DNA from: Clostridium_T sp040217795
Lineage (GTDB): Bacteria; Bacillota; Clostridia; Clostridiales; Clostridiaceae
Assembly (NCBI GenBank): GCA_040217795.1
Contig: JBEHWK010000124.1
Coordinates: forward strand, 1-9,612
Reading direction: 5' to 3'
DNA: 9,612 nucleotides
Position 1 is the first letter of the stretch, and every line of letters begins with the position of its first letter. This document shows positions 1 to 7,117 of this stretch, one piece after another. A model generated the notes under the pieces. That model worked only from the letters and a program-made list of their open reading frames with translations, was not told where the DNA came from and did no database searches. Made by a program: the position numbers and the translations under genes.

Positions 1-945
1 ATAATCATACACGTATATAGGTTCTCCCCTTGCTAATTTTATTGCAATATCTATAGAAATTTTCGCTTCCTCCCTGTAATCCTTAAATACTGTCATTAAT
101 TGAGTTCCTTCTATTATTCTGCGAACAGCATCCAGATCAGCATCCTGTCCTGTTACAGGGACCTTGCCTGCTAAACCTTTTGATTTCAAGGCCTCAATTG
201 AAGCGCCTGCTATAGCATCATTCGGAGCTAATACAGCATCAATATTATTGTTATTGGCAATTAAGGCCTCTTCCACTATCTTGTAAGCAATCTTAGGATC
301 CCAGTTATTCACTTCCTTATCTGCAACTATTTTAATATTTCCTAAAGAGGCTAATGGTACTATATATTCCATTGCACCATCCTTAAACAGCTTGGAATTC
401 ATATCTTTGGGATCTCCTGACATAATAATATAATTTCCCTTTGGAACCTTATCAATAAGATACCGTGCCTGAAGTTCACCAACCTTTAAACCATCAAAAG
501 AAATGTATATATCTGCATCACTATTTGGTATAAGTCTGTCATAATCAACCACCTTGATTCCTGCTTTATGAACTTTTTGAACAAGTTCTGCTGCAGTTGA
601 TAAATCTACAGGTAATAGAATCAATGCACTTATTCCCTGAGAAAGCAGGTTGTCTACTTGTGCAGCTTGCTTAGCTGCATCAGATTCAGCGTTTTCTATC
701 TTTAATGTAATTCCAAGAGCTTTAGCATATTCCTCCATAATACTTCTGTCTCTTTTCCATCTGGGTACTATTTGGTCAGGAAAAGATACGCCTATTGTTA
801 AAGCTTTAGTGTTAGAATTACGTTTCTGTAATGTTGGTGCATTTTTTATGTTAAAGGTATCTTTTTCAATAAAATAAACTGGTACAAAATAAACAGGTAT
901 AGGGAAGGTTGGTACAAAATGAATTTGTGATATTAATGGGTACAT
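1..945 (-). CDS. XylF-like sugar-binding protein, copy 1 (C-terminus beyond window)
   Basis: A periplasmic-binding-protein type 1 fold (Peripla_BP_4) closely resembling the D-xylose binding protein XylF. The frame is open from ATG 945-943 to the window edge, giving 315 residues; the last part of the second lobe is cut off. Family blocks visible in order are IGVSFPDQ, VPRWKRDR, VDYDRLIPNSDADIYISFD, GNYIIMSGDP, LAPNDAIAGASIEAL, TGQDADLDAVRRI and GTQLMTVFK. By remembered alignment to E. coli XylF, the pocket residues Trp (W215), Asn-Asp (N242-D243), the Asp of GQDAD and the Lys of TVFK are all kept. The start is set by an in-frame stop at 987-985 with no other start codon between, and by matching the copy 2 start. 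Residues 1-50 hold a Pro/aromatic-rich segment and show no signal peptide or lipobox, so export is not supported. No ABC permease or ATPase is nearby. Sugar binding is likely; a transport role is uncertain. Confidence 0.85.
   Translation of the reverse strand, partial: MYPLISQIHFVPTFPIPVYFVPVYFIEKDTFNIKNAPTLQKRNSNTKALTIGVSFPDQIVPRWKRDRSIMEEYAKALGITLKIENAESDAAKQAAQVDNLLSQGISALILLPVDLSTAAELVQKVHKAGIKVVDYDRLIPNSDADIYISFDGLKVGELQARYLIDKVPKGNYIIMSGDPKDMNSKLFKDGAMEYIVPLASLGNIKIVADKEVNNWDPKIAYKIVEEALIANNNNIDAVLAPNDAIAGASIEALKSKGLAGKVPVTGQDADLDAVRRIIEGTQLMTVFKDYREEAKISIDIAIKLARGEPIYVYDY
881..920 (-). repeat. 30-bp-spaced short direct repeat in the N-terminal coding part of copy 1
   Basis: The 10-mer GGTACAAAAT occurs at 881-890 and again at 911-920, exactly 30 bp apart, so in frame. 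On the coding strand it gives the repeated Phe-Val-Pro pattern of the leaderless N-terminus (FVPTFPIPVYFVPVYF). Copy 2 lacks it, which points to local slippage or expansion after the two copies separated. Confidence 0.6.
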
Positions 946-1024
946 ATTTATCGCCTGCTTAAAAACTATATAATAGTAAAATATTCATATAATACACGGT
1001 TTGTTCTTCATAGGGAACCTTTAG

Positions 1025-2053
1025 TTATTGTTCCCTCCCATAAACCTCTTTTTCCGTATAAAATCCGCTGTCTATAAGGACCTGCTTGATATTATTCTTA
1101 TCTACAGCAATTGGGATAAGAAGAATTGAAGGCACATTTATTTTACCGTTATTTACATAGCCGCTTAAGTCAATAGGCTCCCCCGTAACAAATTTTACTG
1201 CCACATCTATAGCAGTCCTCGATCCCTCCCGGAAATCTTTAAATACTGTCATTAACTGAGTTCCCTCCACTATTCTCCGGACAGCCTCCAGGTCAGCATC
1301 TTGTCCTGTTACCGCAACCTTACCTGCCAGACCTTGTGTTTTCAATGCCTCAATTGAAGCCCCCGCTATAATATCAATGGGTGCCAATATGGCATCAATT
1401 TTATTTTTGTTGGCAATCAATGTATCTTCCACTATCTCATAAGCAATCTTTGGATCGAATTTCTCAACAGGTTTATCTGCAACAATCGTGATATCTCTTA
1501 TAGAGACAAATGGTTGAATATATTCCATTGCACCATCCTTATACAGCTTAGAATTAAAATTCCCGGGATCACCTGACAAAATAATATAATTACCCCTTGG
1601 AACCGCTTTGACAAGATATAGTCCCTGAAGTTCCCCTATTCTTCTGGCATTAAAAGAAATAAATATATCTACATCACTGTCGGGTATAAGCCTGTCATAA
1701 TTCACTACCTTAATTCCTGCCTTATGAGCCTTTTCAACAAGAGCAGGTGCAGTTGATAAATCTACGGGTACTATAATCAAAACATTTATTCCCTGTTTTA
1801 TCAGATTATCCACTTGAGCTGCCTGCTTGGCTGCATTATATTCTGCATTCTCTATCTTTAAAGGAATCCCCTTGGACTGAGAAAATTCTTCCATAATCTT
1901 TTTATCTTCAGCCCATCTTGGTATTGTTACATCAGGTAACGATACGCCTATTACCGGCCGCTGCCTGGTTATAGTTTTATTGATAAAATTGATATGATGT
2001 TTTTTATAGAAACAAGAGTATTGAAAAATAATATCGGGTATTGACTGGTACAT
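1025..2053 (-). CDS. XylF-like sugar-binding protein, copy 2
   Basis: A complete 342-residue paralogue of copy 1 with the same XylF-type blocks: IGVSLPDV, IPRWAEDK, VNYDRLIPDSDVDIFISFN, GNYIILSGDP, TGQDADLEAVRRI and GTQLMTVFK, ending in KQVLIDSGFYTEKEVYGREQ. A GTG at 2062 is also in frame, but ATG 2053 is preferred: AGGTGG lies five bases ahead of it and copy 1 starts at the same place (both begin Met-Tyr). The N-terminus is aromatic-rich and has no hydrophobic signal core or lipobox Cys, so the protein looks cytoplasmic or non-classically localised. Two pocket positions differ from copy 1 and XylF: the Trp is Phe (F199) and the Asn of the NDxxAG motif is Ile (I226). The ligand may therefore differ, or binding may be weakened. 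About 80 bp separate it from copy 1, with related leader sequence, as expected of tandem duplication. Confidence 0.88.
   Translation of the reverse strand: MYQSIPDIIFQYSCFYKKHHINFINKTITRQRPVIGVSLPDVTIPRWAEDKKIMEEFSQSKGIPLKIENAEYNAAKQAAQVDNLIKQGINVLIIVPVDLSTAPALVEKAHKAGIKVVNYDRLIPDSDVDIFISFNARRIGELQGLYLVKAVPRGNYIILSGDPGNFNSKLYKDGAMEYIQPFVSIRDITIVADKPVEKFDPKIAYEIVEDTLIANKNKIDAILAPIDIIAGASIEALKTQGLAGKVAVTGQDADLEAVRRIVEGTQLMTVFKDFREGSRTAIDVAVKFVTGEPIDLSGYVNNGKINVPSILLIPIAVDKNNIKQVLIDSGFYTEKEVYGREQ
1038..1096. repeat. 59-bp identical direct repeat, left unit
   Basis: This block, which encodes the C-terminal end of copy 2, is identical base for base to 9307-9365 in copy 4 and lies in the same orientation 8,269 bp away. 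Flanking coding sequence is similar but not identical, and the bases just past the stop codons differ completely. It is part of a longer homologous stretch (about 1025-1340 against 9294-9612). Confidence 0.9.
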
Positions 2054-2118
2054 AATTACCACCTGTTTATCATTTCTATATTAATTAAAGTATTCAGAAT
2101 ATACGCAGTTAGTTCTGG

Positions 2119-2260
2119 CTACCTTAAATACTGTCATTAATTGAGTTTCCTGCAATAGCATCATTTGGTGCTAATACAACATTAATATTATTGCTATTAG
2201 CAATCTTTTAAAGTTAATATGGTGTGTTGTATTATAACAATAGAATTGAAAAATACTTCT
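2119..2260 (-). pseudogene. Decayed third copy of the XylF-like gene
   Basis: This fragment sits where the next tandem unit upstream of copy 2 would be. Bases 2122-2147 equal 81-106 of copy 1 (encoding the TQLMTVFK region). Bases 2149-2204 then match 206-261 (the NDxIAGA region), after loss of about 98 bp, which breaks the frame. From about 2207 to 2260 the sequence resembles the N-terminal coding part of copy 2 (around 1978-2031), after loss of roughly 560 bp. The C-terminal third is absent. No useful open frame remains. It is read as a gene fossil from unequal recombination or serial deletion; expression of a product is unlikely. Confidence 0.75.
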
Positions 2261-2287
2261 ATTGTGCAAGTGAACAAAAAAATACGT

Positions 2288-2348
2288 TAAGTAAACAATA
2301 TCATGTGAAAAATACATGTAGTATTATTAAGTCACAAGGTAAGTAAAC
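2288..2348. promoter_or_regulatory. Pair of 9-bp direct repeats upstream of the permease operon
   Basis: TAAGTAAAC occurs at 2288-2296 and again at 2340-2348. The 52-bp spacing is close to five turns of B-DNA, so both boxes face the same side of the helix. Between them lies a short inverted repeat, CATGT (2302-2306) with ACATG (2314-2318). The arrangement suits a dimeric or looping regulator, and the CdaR-type protein encoded at 6038 is the obvious candidate by context. No confident -35/-10 pair could be assigned; a weak TATTAA at 2375-2380 is possible. The rest of 2261-2420 is AT-rich and shows no gene. Confidence 0.45.
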
Positions 2349-2359
2349 GTTAACGTTAA
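2342..2359. promoter_or_regulatory. cre-like / LacI-family operator-like palindrome
   Basis: Two overlapping perfect palindromes are present: AACGTTAACGTT (2346-2357) and TTAACGTTAA (2350-2359). The 14 bases 2342-2355 match the usual CcpA cre consensus TGWAANCGNTNWCA at every position except the first and last. It lies 62 bases before the permease start, where it could overlap or sit just upstream of the promoter. Catabolite repression of a sugar-acid operon through CcpA would make sense, but another LacI-family protein could equally use the site. Confidence 0.5.
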
Positions 2360-2420
2360 TATTCATTACTAATCTATTAAAAATATGTTTTTAAGTTATT
2401 CAATCTAAGGAGGAAGAAAA

Positions 2421-3704
2421 ATGGCAATGATTCATTGGAGTGGAGCGGTAATTGGATTACTGATTTCAATTGTACTAATTTATAAAAAGGTAAGCCCTGT
2501 ATATTCTCTTTTTACCGGAGCAGTAATAGGGGGGCTTGCAGGAGGAGCAAGCATAGTTCAGATAACACAGATCATAATCGATGGAACTAACAGTGTAATG
2601 GGAGCAGTGGTACGTGTATTGGCAGCAGGTGTACTGGCAGGAATTTTAATTGAATCGGGGGCTGCAGAAAAAATTGCAGAAACCATAGTGGAAAAACTTG
2701 GTGATCAAAAAGCACTTTTGGCAATAACATTGGCAACAATGGTTATCACTGCAGTTGGAGTGTTCATAGCTGTATCAGTAATAATAGTTGCACCAATAGC
2801 ATTATCAGTGGCAAGAAAAGTCGGGATTTCCAAATCTTCAATACTGTTGGCAATGGTAGGAGGAGGCAAGGCAGGAAACATAATTTCACCTAATCCCAAT
2901 ACTATCGCAGTAGCAAAAGGATTTGACCTTGATTTGGCGCAAGTTATGATAAACGGATTTATACCAGCTATTGTAGGATTGATAGTTACATACATTGTTG
3001 CTACATTAATAACTCAAAAAGGGCAAGTTATTCAGGAATCAGAAATTGCTGTTACGTCAACTAAGACAAAACCAACATTTATCAGAGCAATGGTTGCTCC
3101 TGTTGTAGCAATTCTGTTGTTATCAATCAGCACCATTGGAAGCATCCTTGGTATTCCGGCTTTAGCTGCAATTAAAATTGACTCTATGATTATATTACCG
3201 GTTGCCGGATTAATAGGTTTGGCGGCTATGGGAAAATTCCATAAAGCTGTTGCTTATACAACTTCAGGATTAAATAAAATGGCAGGTACAGCAATAATTT
3301 TGATAGGAGCAGGAGCAATAGCAGGTGTTATTTCTAAATCAAACTTAAGCGATGTGGTAGTTCAAGGTATTCAATCACTGGGAATTTCTGGTATGTACCT
3401 GGCGCCAATATCAGGTATATTAATGGCAGGAGCAACTGCATCAACAGCAACAGGATCAATTGTTGCAGCAGGTACTTTTGGAAAAGCAATATTAGCTATG
3501 GGAGTATCTCCTTTAAGCGCAGCAATTATGGTTCATACAGGAGCTGTAGTTATTGACCATATGCCTCATGGAAACTTCTTCCATGCTTCAGGGGATGCTG
3601 TTAAAATGAGTATTAAAGACCGTATGAAACTAATGCCGTACGAATCTATAGTTGGCGCATCCATGTGTATAACAGCCACAATCGTATATGGACTTTTAAA
3701 ATAA
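2421..3704 (+). CDS. GntP-family permease, probable glycerate or sugar-acid importer
   Basis: A 427-residue polytopic inner-membrane protein with about a dozen hydrophobic segments rich in Gly, Ala and Ile and short loops, the size and character of GntP-family (gluconate:H+ symporter) transporters. Recognisable features include the early VRVLAAGVLAGILIESGAAEKIA segment, the conserved ISPNPNT loop near residue 155, and the HTGAVVIDHMPHGNFFH stretch near the C-terminus. An AGGAGG at 2408-2413 lies seven bases ahead of ATG 2421. It is the first gene of an operon, with the glycerate kinase starting 45 bp after its stop. GntP members carry gluconate, related hexonates, D-serine and other small hydroxy-acids. 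The substrate cannot be read from the sequence, but the next gene makes glycerate the best guess. Confidence 0.85.
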   Translation: MAMIHWSGAVIGLLISIVLIYKKVSPVYSLFTGAVIGGLAGGASIVQITQIIIDGTNSVMGAVVRVLAAGVLAGILIESGAAEKIAETIVEKLGDQKALLAITLATMVITAVGVFIAVSVIIVAPIALSVARKVGISKSSILLAMVGGGKAGNIISPNPNTIAVAKGFDLDLAQVMINGFIPAIVGLIVTYIVATLITQKGQVIQESEIAVTSTKTKPTFIRAMVAPVVAILLLSISTIGSILGIPALAAIKIDSMIILPVAGLIGLAAMGKFHKAVAYTTSGLNKMAGTAIILIGAGAIAGVISKSNLSDVVVQGIQSLGISGMYLAPISGILMAGATASTATGSIVAAGTFGKAILAMGVSPLSAAIMVHTGAVVIDHMPHGNFFHASGDAVKMSIKDRMKLMPYESIVGASMCITATIVYGLLK

Positions 3705-3749
3705 CTGAAATAAAAGAAATAGGAAATAAACATGATAGGAGATATAGAA

Positions 3750-4892
3750 ATGAAAAAAGATTTTGTTATAGTATTAGCACCAGATTCATTTAAGGAAAGC
3801 ATGACTGCTAAACAGGCATGCGAGGCAATTGGGAGAGGAATAAAAAAGGTAAATAAAAATATCAGATGTATAAGTGTACCTATGGCTGATGGAGGAGAAG
3901 GGACTATGCAGTCCCTTGTGGATGCAACTGACGGAAAAATATATTCTTTAAAAGTAACAGGACCTATGGGAAATGAAGTTGAAGCACAGTATGGTGTTTT
4001 AGGAGGCGGAGAAATCGGGATATTGGAAATGGCAAGTGCCAGCGGTATACACCTGGTATCTGCAAAAGAAAGAAATCCTTTAATAACAACAACTTATGGT
4101 ACTGGTCAGCTTATTAAGGCTTGTTTGGACCTTGGAGTAAGGAAAATACTGATTGGTATCGGCGGAAGCGCCACTAATGATGGGGGAGCAGGTGTTGTTC
4201 AGGCTCTTGGCGGAAGATTGTTAGATAAGGACGGTAATGAGCTAGGATTTGGAGGCGGAGAGCTGTCAAAACTTGAAACTATAGATTTATCAAATTTTGA
4301 TTCCAGATTAAAAGATGTTTCTATAGAAGTGGCTTGTGATGTAAGCAATCCTCTTTGCGGAGAAAAAGGGGCTTCAAATGTATTTGGACCGCAAAAGGGA
4401 GCTACTGAAGAAATGGTAGAAATACTGGATGCTAACCTTAAACATTATGCAGATGTTATAATGACACAGCTTGGAAAAGATGTTGCAGAGCTACCTGGCG
4501 CAGGAGCTGCAGGTGGTCTGGGAGCAGGACTTATGGCCTTCCTTAATGGAACATTAAAAAAGGGTATTGATATAGTAATCCAATATACAGGGTTAGAAGA
4601 AAAAGTTAAAGAGGCAGATATGGTTTGGACAGGGGAAGGAAGTATAGATTTTCAGACTCAGTTCGGAAAGACACCTATGGGAGTTGCATCAGTTTCAAAA
4701 AAATATAACAAACCTGTAGTTGCACTTGCAGGAAGGGTTGGCAGTAACATAGACTGTCTGTATGAGATGGGTATAGATGCAATATTCGGTATCATGAAAG
4801 GTGTAACTTCATTGGATGAAGCTCTGGCAAAAGGTCAGGAGAATATTGAGAAAACTGCTGAAGATATAATAAGGCTAATGAATATAAAGTAA
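3750..4892 (+). CDS. Glycerate 2-kinase (GarK/GlxK family)
   Basis: Phosphorylates D-glycerate with ATP; members of this bacterial family (glycerate kinase type I) make 2-phosphoglycerate, which enters lower glycolysis. The 380-residue protein has the family's usual length and opens with the hallmark VIVLAPDSFKESMTAKQA. Other blocks are PMADGGEGTMQ near residue 45, GGSATNDGGAG at 138-148, and WTGEGSIDFQT with GKTPMGVA in the C-terminal third. ATG 3732 is also in frame, but ATG 3750 is chosen because AGGAG (3737-3741 region) is well placed before it and homologues start at this point. The upstream ATG has a weaker AGGA and cannot be excluded. The pyruvate kinase follows 23 bp after the stop. 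Cytoplasmic; function is supported strongly by both sequence and neighbours. Confidence 0.93.
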   Translation: MKKDFVIVLAPDSFKESMTAKQACEAIGRGIKKVNKNIRCISVPMADGGEGTMQSLVDATDGKIYSLKVTGPMGNEVEAQYGVLGGGEIGILEMASASGIHLVSAKERNPLITTTYGTGQLIKACLDLGVRKILIGIGGSATNDGGAGVVQALGGRLLDKDGNELGFGGGELSKLETIDLSNFDSRLKDVSIEVACDVSNPLCGEKGASNVFGPQKGATEEMVEILDANLKHYADVIMTQLGKDVAELPGAGAAGGLGAGLMAFLNGTLKKGIDIVIQYTGLEEKVKEADMVWTGEGSIDFQTQFGKTPMGVASVSKKYNKPVVALAGRVGSNIDCLYEMGIDAIFGIMKGVTSLDEALAKGQENIEKTAEDIIRLMNIK

Positions 4893-4915
4893 CTAATGAT
4901 ATAGGAGAGCTGTAT

Positions 4916-5962
4916 ATGAGAAAAACTAAAATTATATGTACTATAGGGCCTGCAAGCAATAGTAAAGAGACAATTGCTAAGCTGATTGAGGCTGGAATGA
5001 ATATCTCAAGACTTAATTTTTCACATGGATCTCATGAGGATAATGGAAAAGTGATTAATTTAGTAAAAGAAGTCAGAGCAGAATTGGATAAGCCTGTGGA
5101 AATATTGCTTGATACTAAGGGACCTGAAGTAAGAACAGGAAAGTTTAAAGGAAATACAACACTAGTTGAAGGAACCGGATATACTGTTTTTTGTGGTGAA
5201 GATATACTAGGTGATGAAACTGCCTGTTCCGTCAGTTACAGTGATTTATATAAGGATGTAAAGATAGGCGACTCCATCTTAATTGCGGACGGCTTGATTG
5301 GTCTTGAAGTAAAGGACATTGAAGAAAATAAAATAGACTGTGTTGTAAAGAATACTGGAGTTTTAGGAAGCTACAAGAATGTAAATGTGCCAGGAGTTGT
5401 AACAAAACTGCCTGCTGTGACACAAAAGGATATTGATGATTTAAAATTCGGTATAAAGATGCGCGTAGATATGATAGCTGCTTCTTTTGTCAGAAAAGCT
5501 GAGGATGTATTGGAGATAAGAAAGGTATTAAGTGAAAATGGAGGCAGCCACATAAGGATATTTTCAAAAATAGAAAATCATGAAGGTGTAGACAATATAG
5601 ATGAAATCATTGAAGTATCTGATGGAATCATGGTTGCAAGAGGTGACTTAGGGGTAGAAATACCATTGGAAGAAGTGCCTGTTGTGCAGAAGATGATTAT
5701 AAGAAAGTGCAATAATGCCGGTAAACCTGTTATCACAGCTACACAGATGATGGAATCCATGACTGGCAATCCAAGACCCACCCGCGCTGAAGTTTCAGAT
5801 GTTGCTAATGCTGTGATAGATGGTTCGGATGCAATTATGCTCAGCGGTGAAACTGCCAATGGAAAATACCCTGTAGAAACAGTTTCAACAATGGTAAAAA
5901 TAGTGGAGAGAACTGAAAAATTAATAAGAAACAATAGCAAAATAAAGCAGCAGGTTGGATAA
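4916..5962 (+). CDS. Pyruvate kinase, short form lacking the C-terminal regulatory domain
   Basis: Converts phosphoenolpyruvate and ADP to pyruvate and ATP. The protein has 348 residues against about 470 for a standard bacterial enzyme, or about 585 with the extra C-terminal domain of many Bacillota. The A and B domains are complete. Catalytic residues are all present, offset by two from E. coli PykF by remembered numbering: R32, N34 and S36 in the RLNFSHG block, D66-K68 in DTKGPEVRTG, K218 and E220 in FSKIEN, D244 in ARGDLG, and T276 in TQMM. The protein stops just after the ERTEK helix, where the allosteric C domain would begin. No C-domain remnant occurs in any frame of the 66 bp before the next gene, so this is a clean ending, not a recent frameshift. 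A good AGGAGAG precedes ATG 4916. Probably a dedicated, perhaps unregulated, paralogue for the glycerate path. Confidence 0.92.
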   Translation: MRKTKIICTIGPASNSKETIAKLIEAGMNISRLNFSHGSHEDNGKVINLVKEVRAELDKPVEILLDTKGPEVRTGKFKGNTTLVEGTGYTVFCGEDILGDETACSVSYSDLYKDVKIGDSILIADGLIGLEVKDIEENKIDCVVKNTGVLGSYKNVNVPGVVTKLPAVTQKDIDDLKFGIKMRVDMIAASFVRKAEDVLEIRKVLSENGGSHIRIFSKIENHEGVDNIDEIIEVSDGIMVARGDLGVEIPLEEVPVVQKMIIRKCNNAGKPVITATQMMESMTGNPRPTRAEVSDVANAVIDGSDAIMLSGETANGKYPVETVSTMVKIVERTEKLIRNNSKIKQQVG

Positions 5963-6037
5963 GACATTTTATATTGCTTTTGATTTTACGGAACACTTTC
6001 TGTTAATGCTCAATAGAGTTAAAAGGATGTGAGTAAT

Positions 6038-7069
6038 ATGACCTTATCAAAAAATATCGCCCAGAAAATTGTTCAGGAAATGATGGACGTAATTCCATAC
6101 AACATAAATGTTATGGATAAAAGTGGAATAATAATTGGCAGCGGAGATATGAGACGTATTGGTGACTTGCATGAAGGAGCAAAAATAGCGATAGATACCC
6201 AGCATATAAATGAGGTATACAGTAATGAAGGCGGAATGAAGCCAGGTGTAAACGAACCTATTATAATTGATGGAAAGATAATCGGAGTAATAGGAATTAC
6301 AGGAAATCCTGATGAGGTAAGAAGATTCAGCAAATTGGTCCGTGCCACTGCAGTTTTATTGATTGAGCAGGAGAAGGCTAACAGAGAAGTTCAGGACAGA
6401 AGGCTGAATATGCAGAAGTTTTATCAGGAATTGGCTCATAGAAAGGTTGAATATGATGATGAATTTTATCAGAGAGCCAAGAGTTATGGACTTGATCTTA
6501 CTAAAAAGTGTCAGGCTATTCTTGCAGAGGGTGATGTGAATTCTAAAGCTTTCAGAGCATTATGTGAAAAGCATACTCATTATTCTGACCTGGATAGTAA
6601 TAAGACAGTGTTTTTTATTACAGGAAATCAGAAAAGTAATGAACTGATAAAGAGCTTGGAAGAAAGCAGGGACATTAATAAAATAGGCTTAGGCGGAGAA
6701 GCAAAAGTTGCTGCCACTTCACTGGAAAATGCTGAACTGGCAATTGAGATCGGTACTAAGATAAAACCGCTGGAAAAGACATATACTTACAAGGATTTAA
6801 GGTTCTTTATTCACCTGTCATATGACAACGAAGAAACTTTAGCCATTTCACTATTGGATATTGATAAATCCGGAAATAAACTTGAGCTTATTCAGACTAT
6901 ACAGATATATGTAGAGGAGAACGGTGACATGAATTCCGTGGCTAACAGGCTAAATATACACAGGAACACCTTAAACTACAGACTGGAAAAAATCAATCAG
7001 ATTACAGGGAAAAATCCAAAAGTCTTTCTGGAGTTATTTGAACTGTTATGCGGGCTGATCTGGAGATAG
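6038..7069 (+). CDS. CdaR-type sugar-diacid/glycerate-responsive transcriptional regulator
   Basis: A 343-residue regulator resembling E. coli CdaR, which controls galactarate, glucarate and glycerate use. Residues 1 to about 130 form the diacid-recognition domain, with NINVMDKSGIIIGSGD, RIGDLHEGA and IIGVIGITGNPDEVRRF. A less conserved middle region follows. Residues about 295-340 make the PucR-type helix-turn-helix (HTH_30), seen as SVANRLNIHRNTLNYRLEKI. A GTG at 6029 extends the frame by three residues, but AGGATG would then overlap the start; ATG 6038, with that AGGATG eight bases ahead, is preferred. The gap of 75 bp from the pyruvate kinase has no terminator, so read-through from the operon is possible, as is a promoter of its own. 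It most likely activates the 2421-5962 operon in response to glycerate or a related acid. Confidence 0.9.
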   Translation: MTLSKNIAQKIVQEMMDVIPYNINVMDKSGIIIGSGDMRRIGDLHEGAKIAIDTQHINEVYSNEGGMKPGVNEPIIIDGKIIGVIGITGNPDEVRRFSKLVRATAVLLIEQEKANREVQDRRLNMQKFYQELAHRKVEYDDEFYQRAKSYGLDLTKKCQAILAEGDVNSKAFRALCEKHTHYSDLDSNKTVFFITGNQKSNELIKSLEESRDINKIGLGGEAKVAATSLENAELAIEIGTKIKPLEKTYTYKDLRFFIHLSYDNEETLAISLLDIDKSGNKLELIQTIQIYVEENGDMNSVANRLNIHRNTLNYRLEKINQITGKNPKVFLELFELLCGLIWR

Positions 7070-7117
7070 CCAATGAGAAGGCTTTAATAACTAACAACTT
7101 ATAAGGGGGAAGTTTTT

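Noticed and set aside
650..877. Plus-strand 75-codon open frame inside copy 1
   Set aside because: It is antisense to the XylF-like gene, has no plausible ribosome site or family resemblance, and the minus frame matches copies 2 and 4.
2054..2062. GTG 2062 as the start of copy 2
   Set aside because: It would place the AGGTGG ribosome site across the start codon; ATG 2053 has correct spacing and agrees with copy 1.
2246..2290. TTGAAA at about 2247 as a -35 box for the permease
   Set aside because: No acceptable -10 hexamer occurs 16-18 bp downstream, and the sequence belongs to the fossil gene copy.
5578..5967. Minus-strand 129-codon open frame
   Set aside because: It is antisense to conserved pyruvate kinase active-site codons and shows no recognisable domain.
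7066..7085. Small hairpin AGCC/GGCT after the regulator gene as a terminator
   Set aside because: The stem is only four base pairs and no T-run follows.
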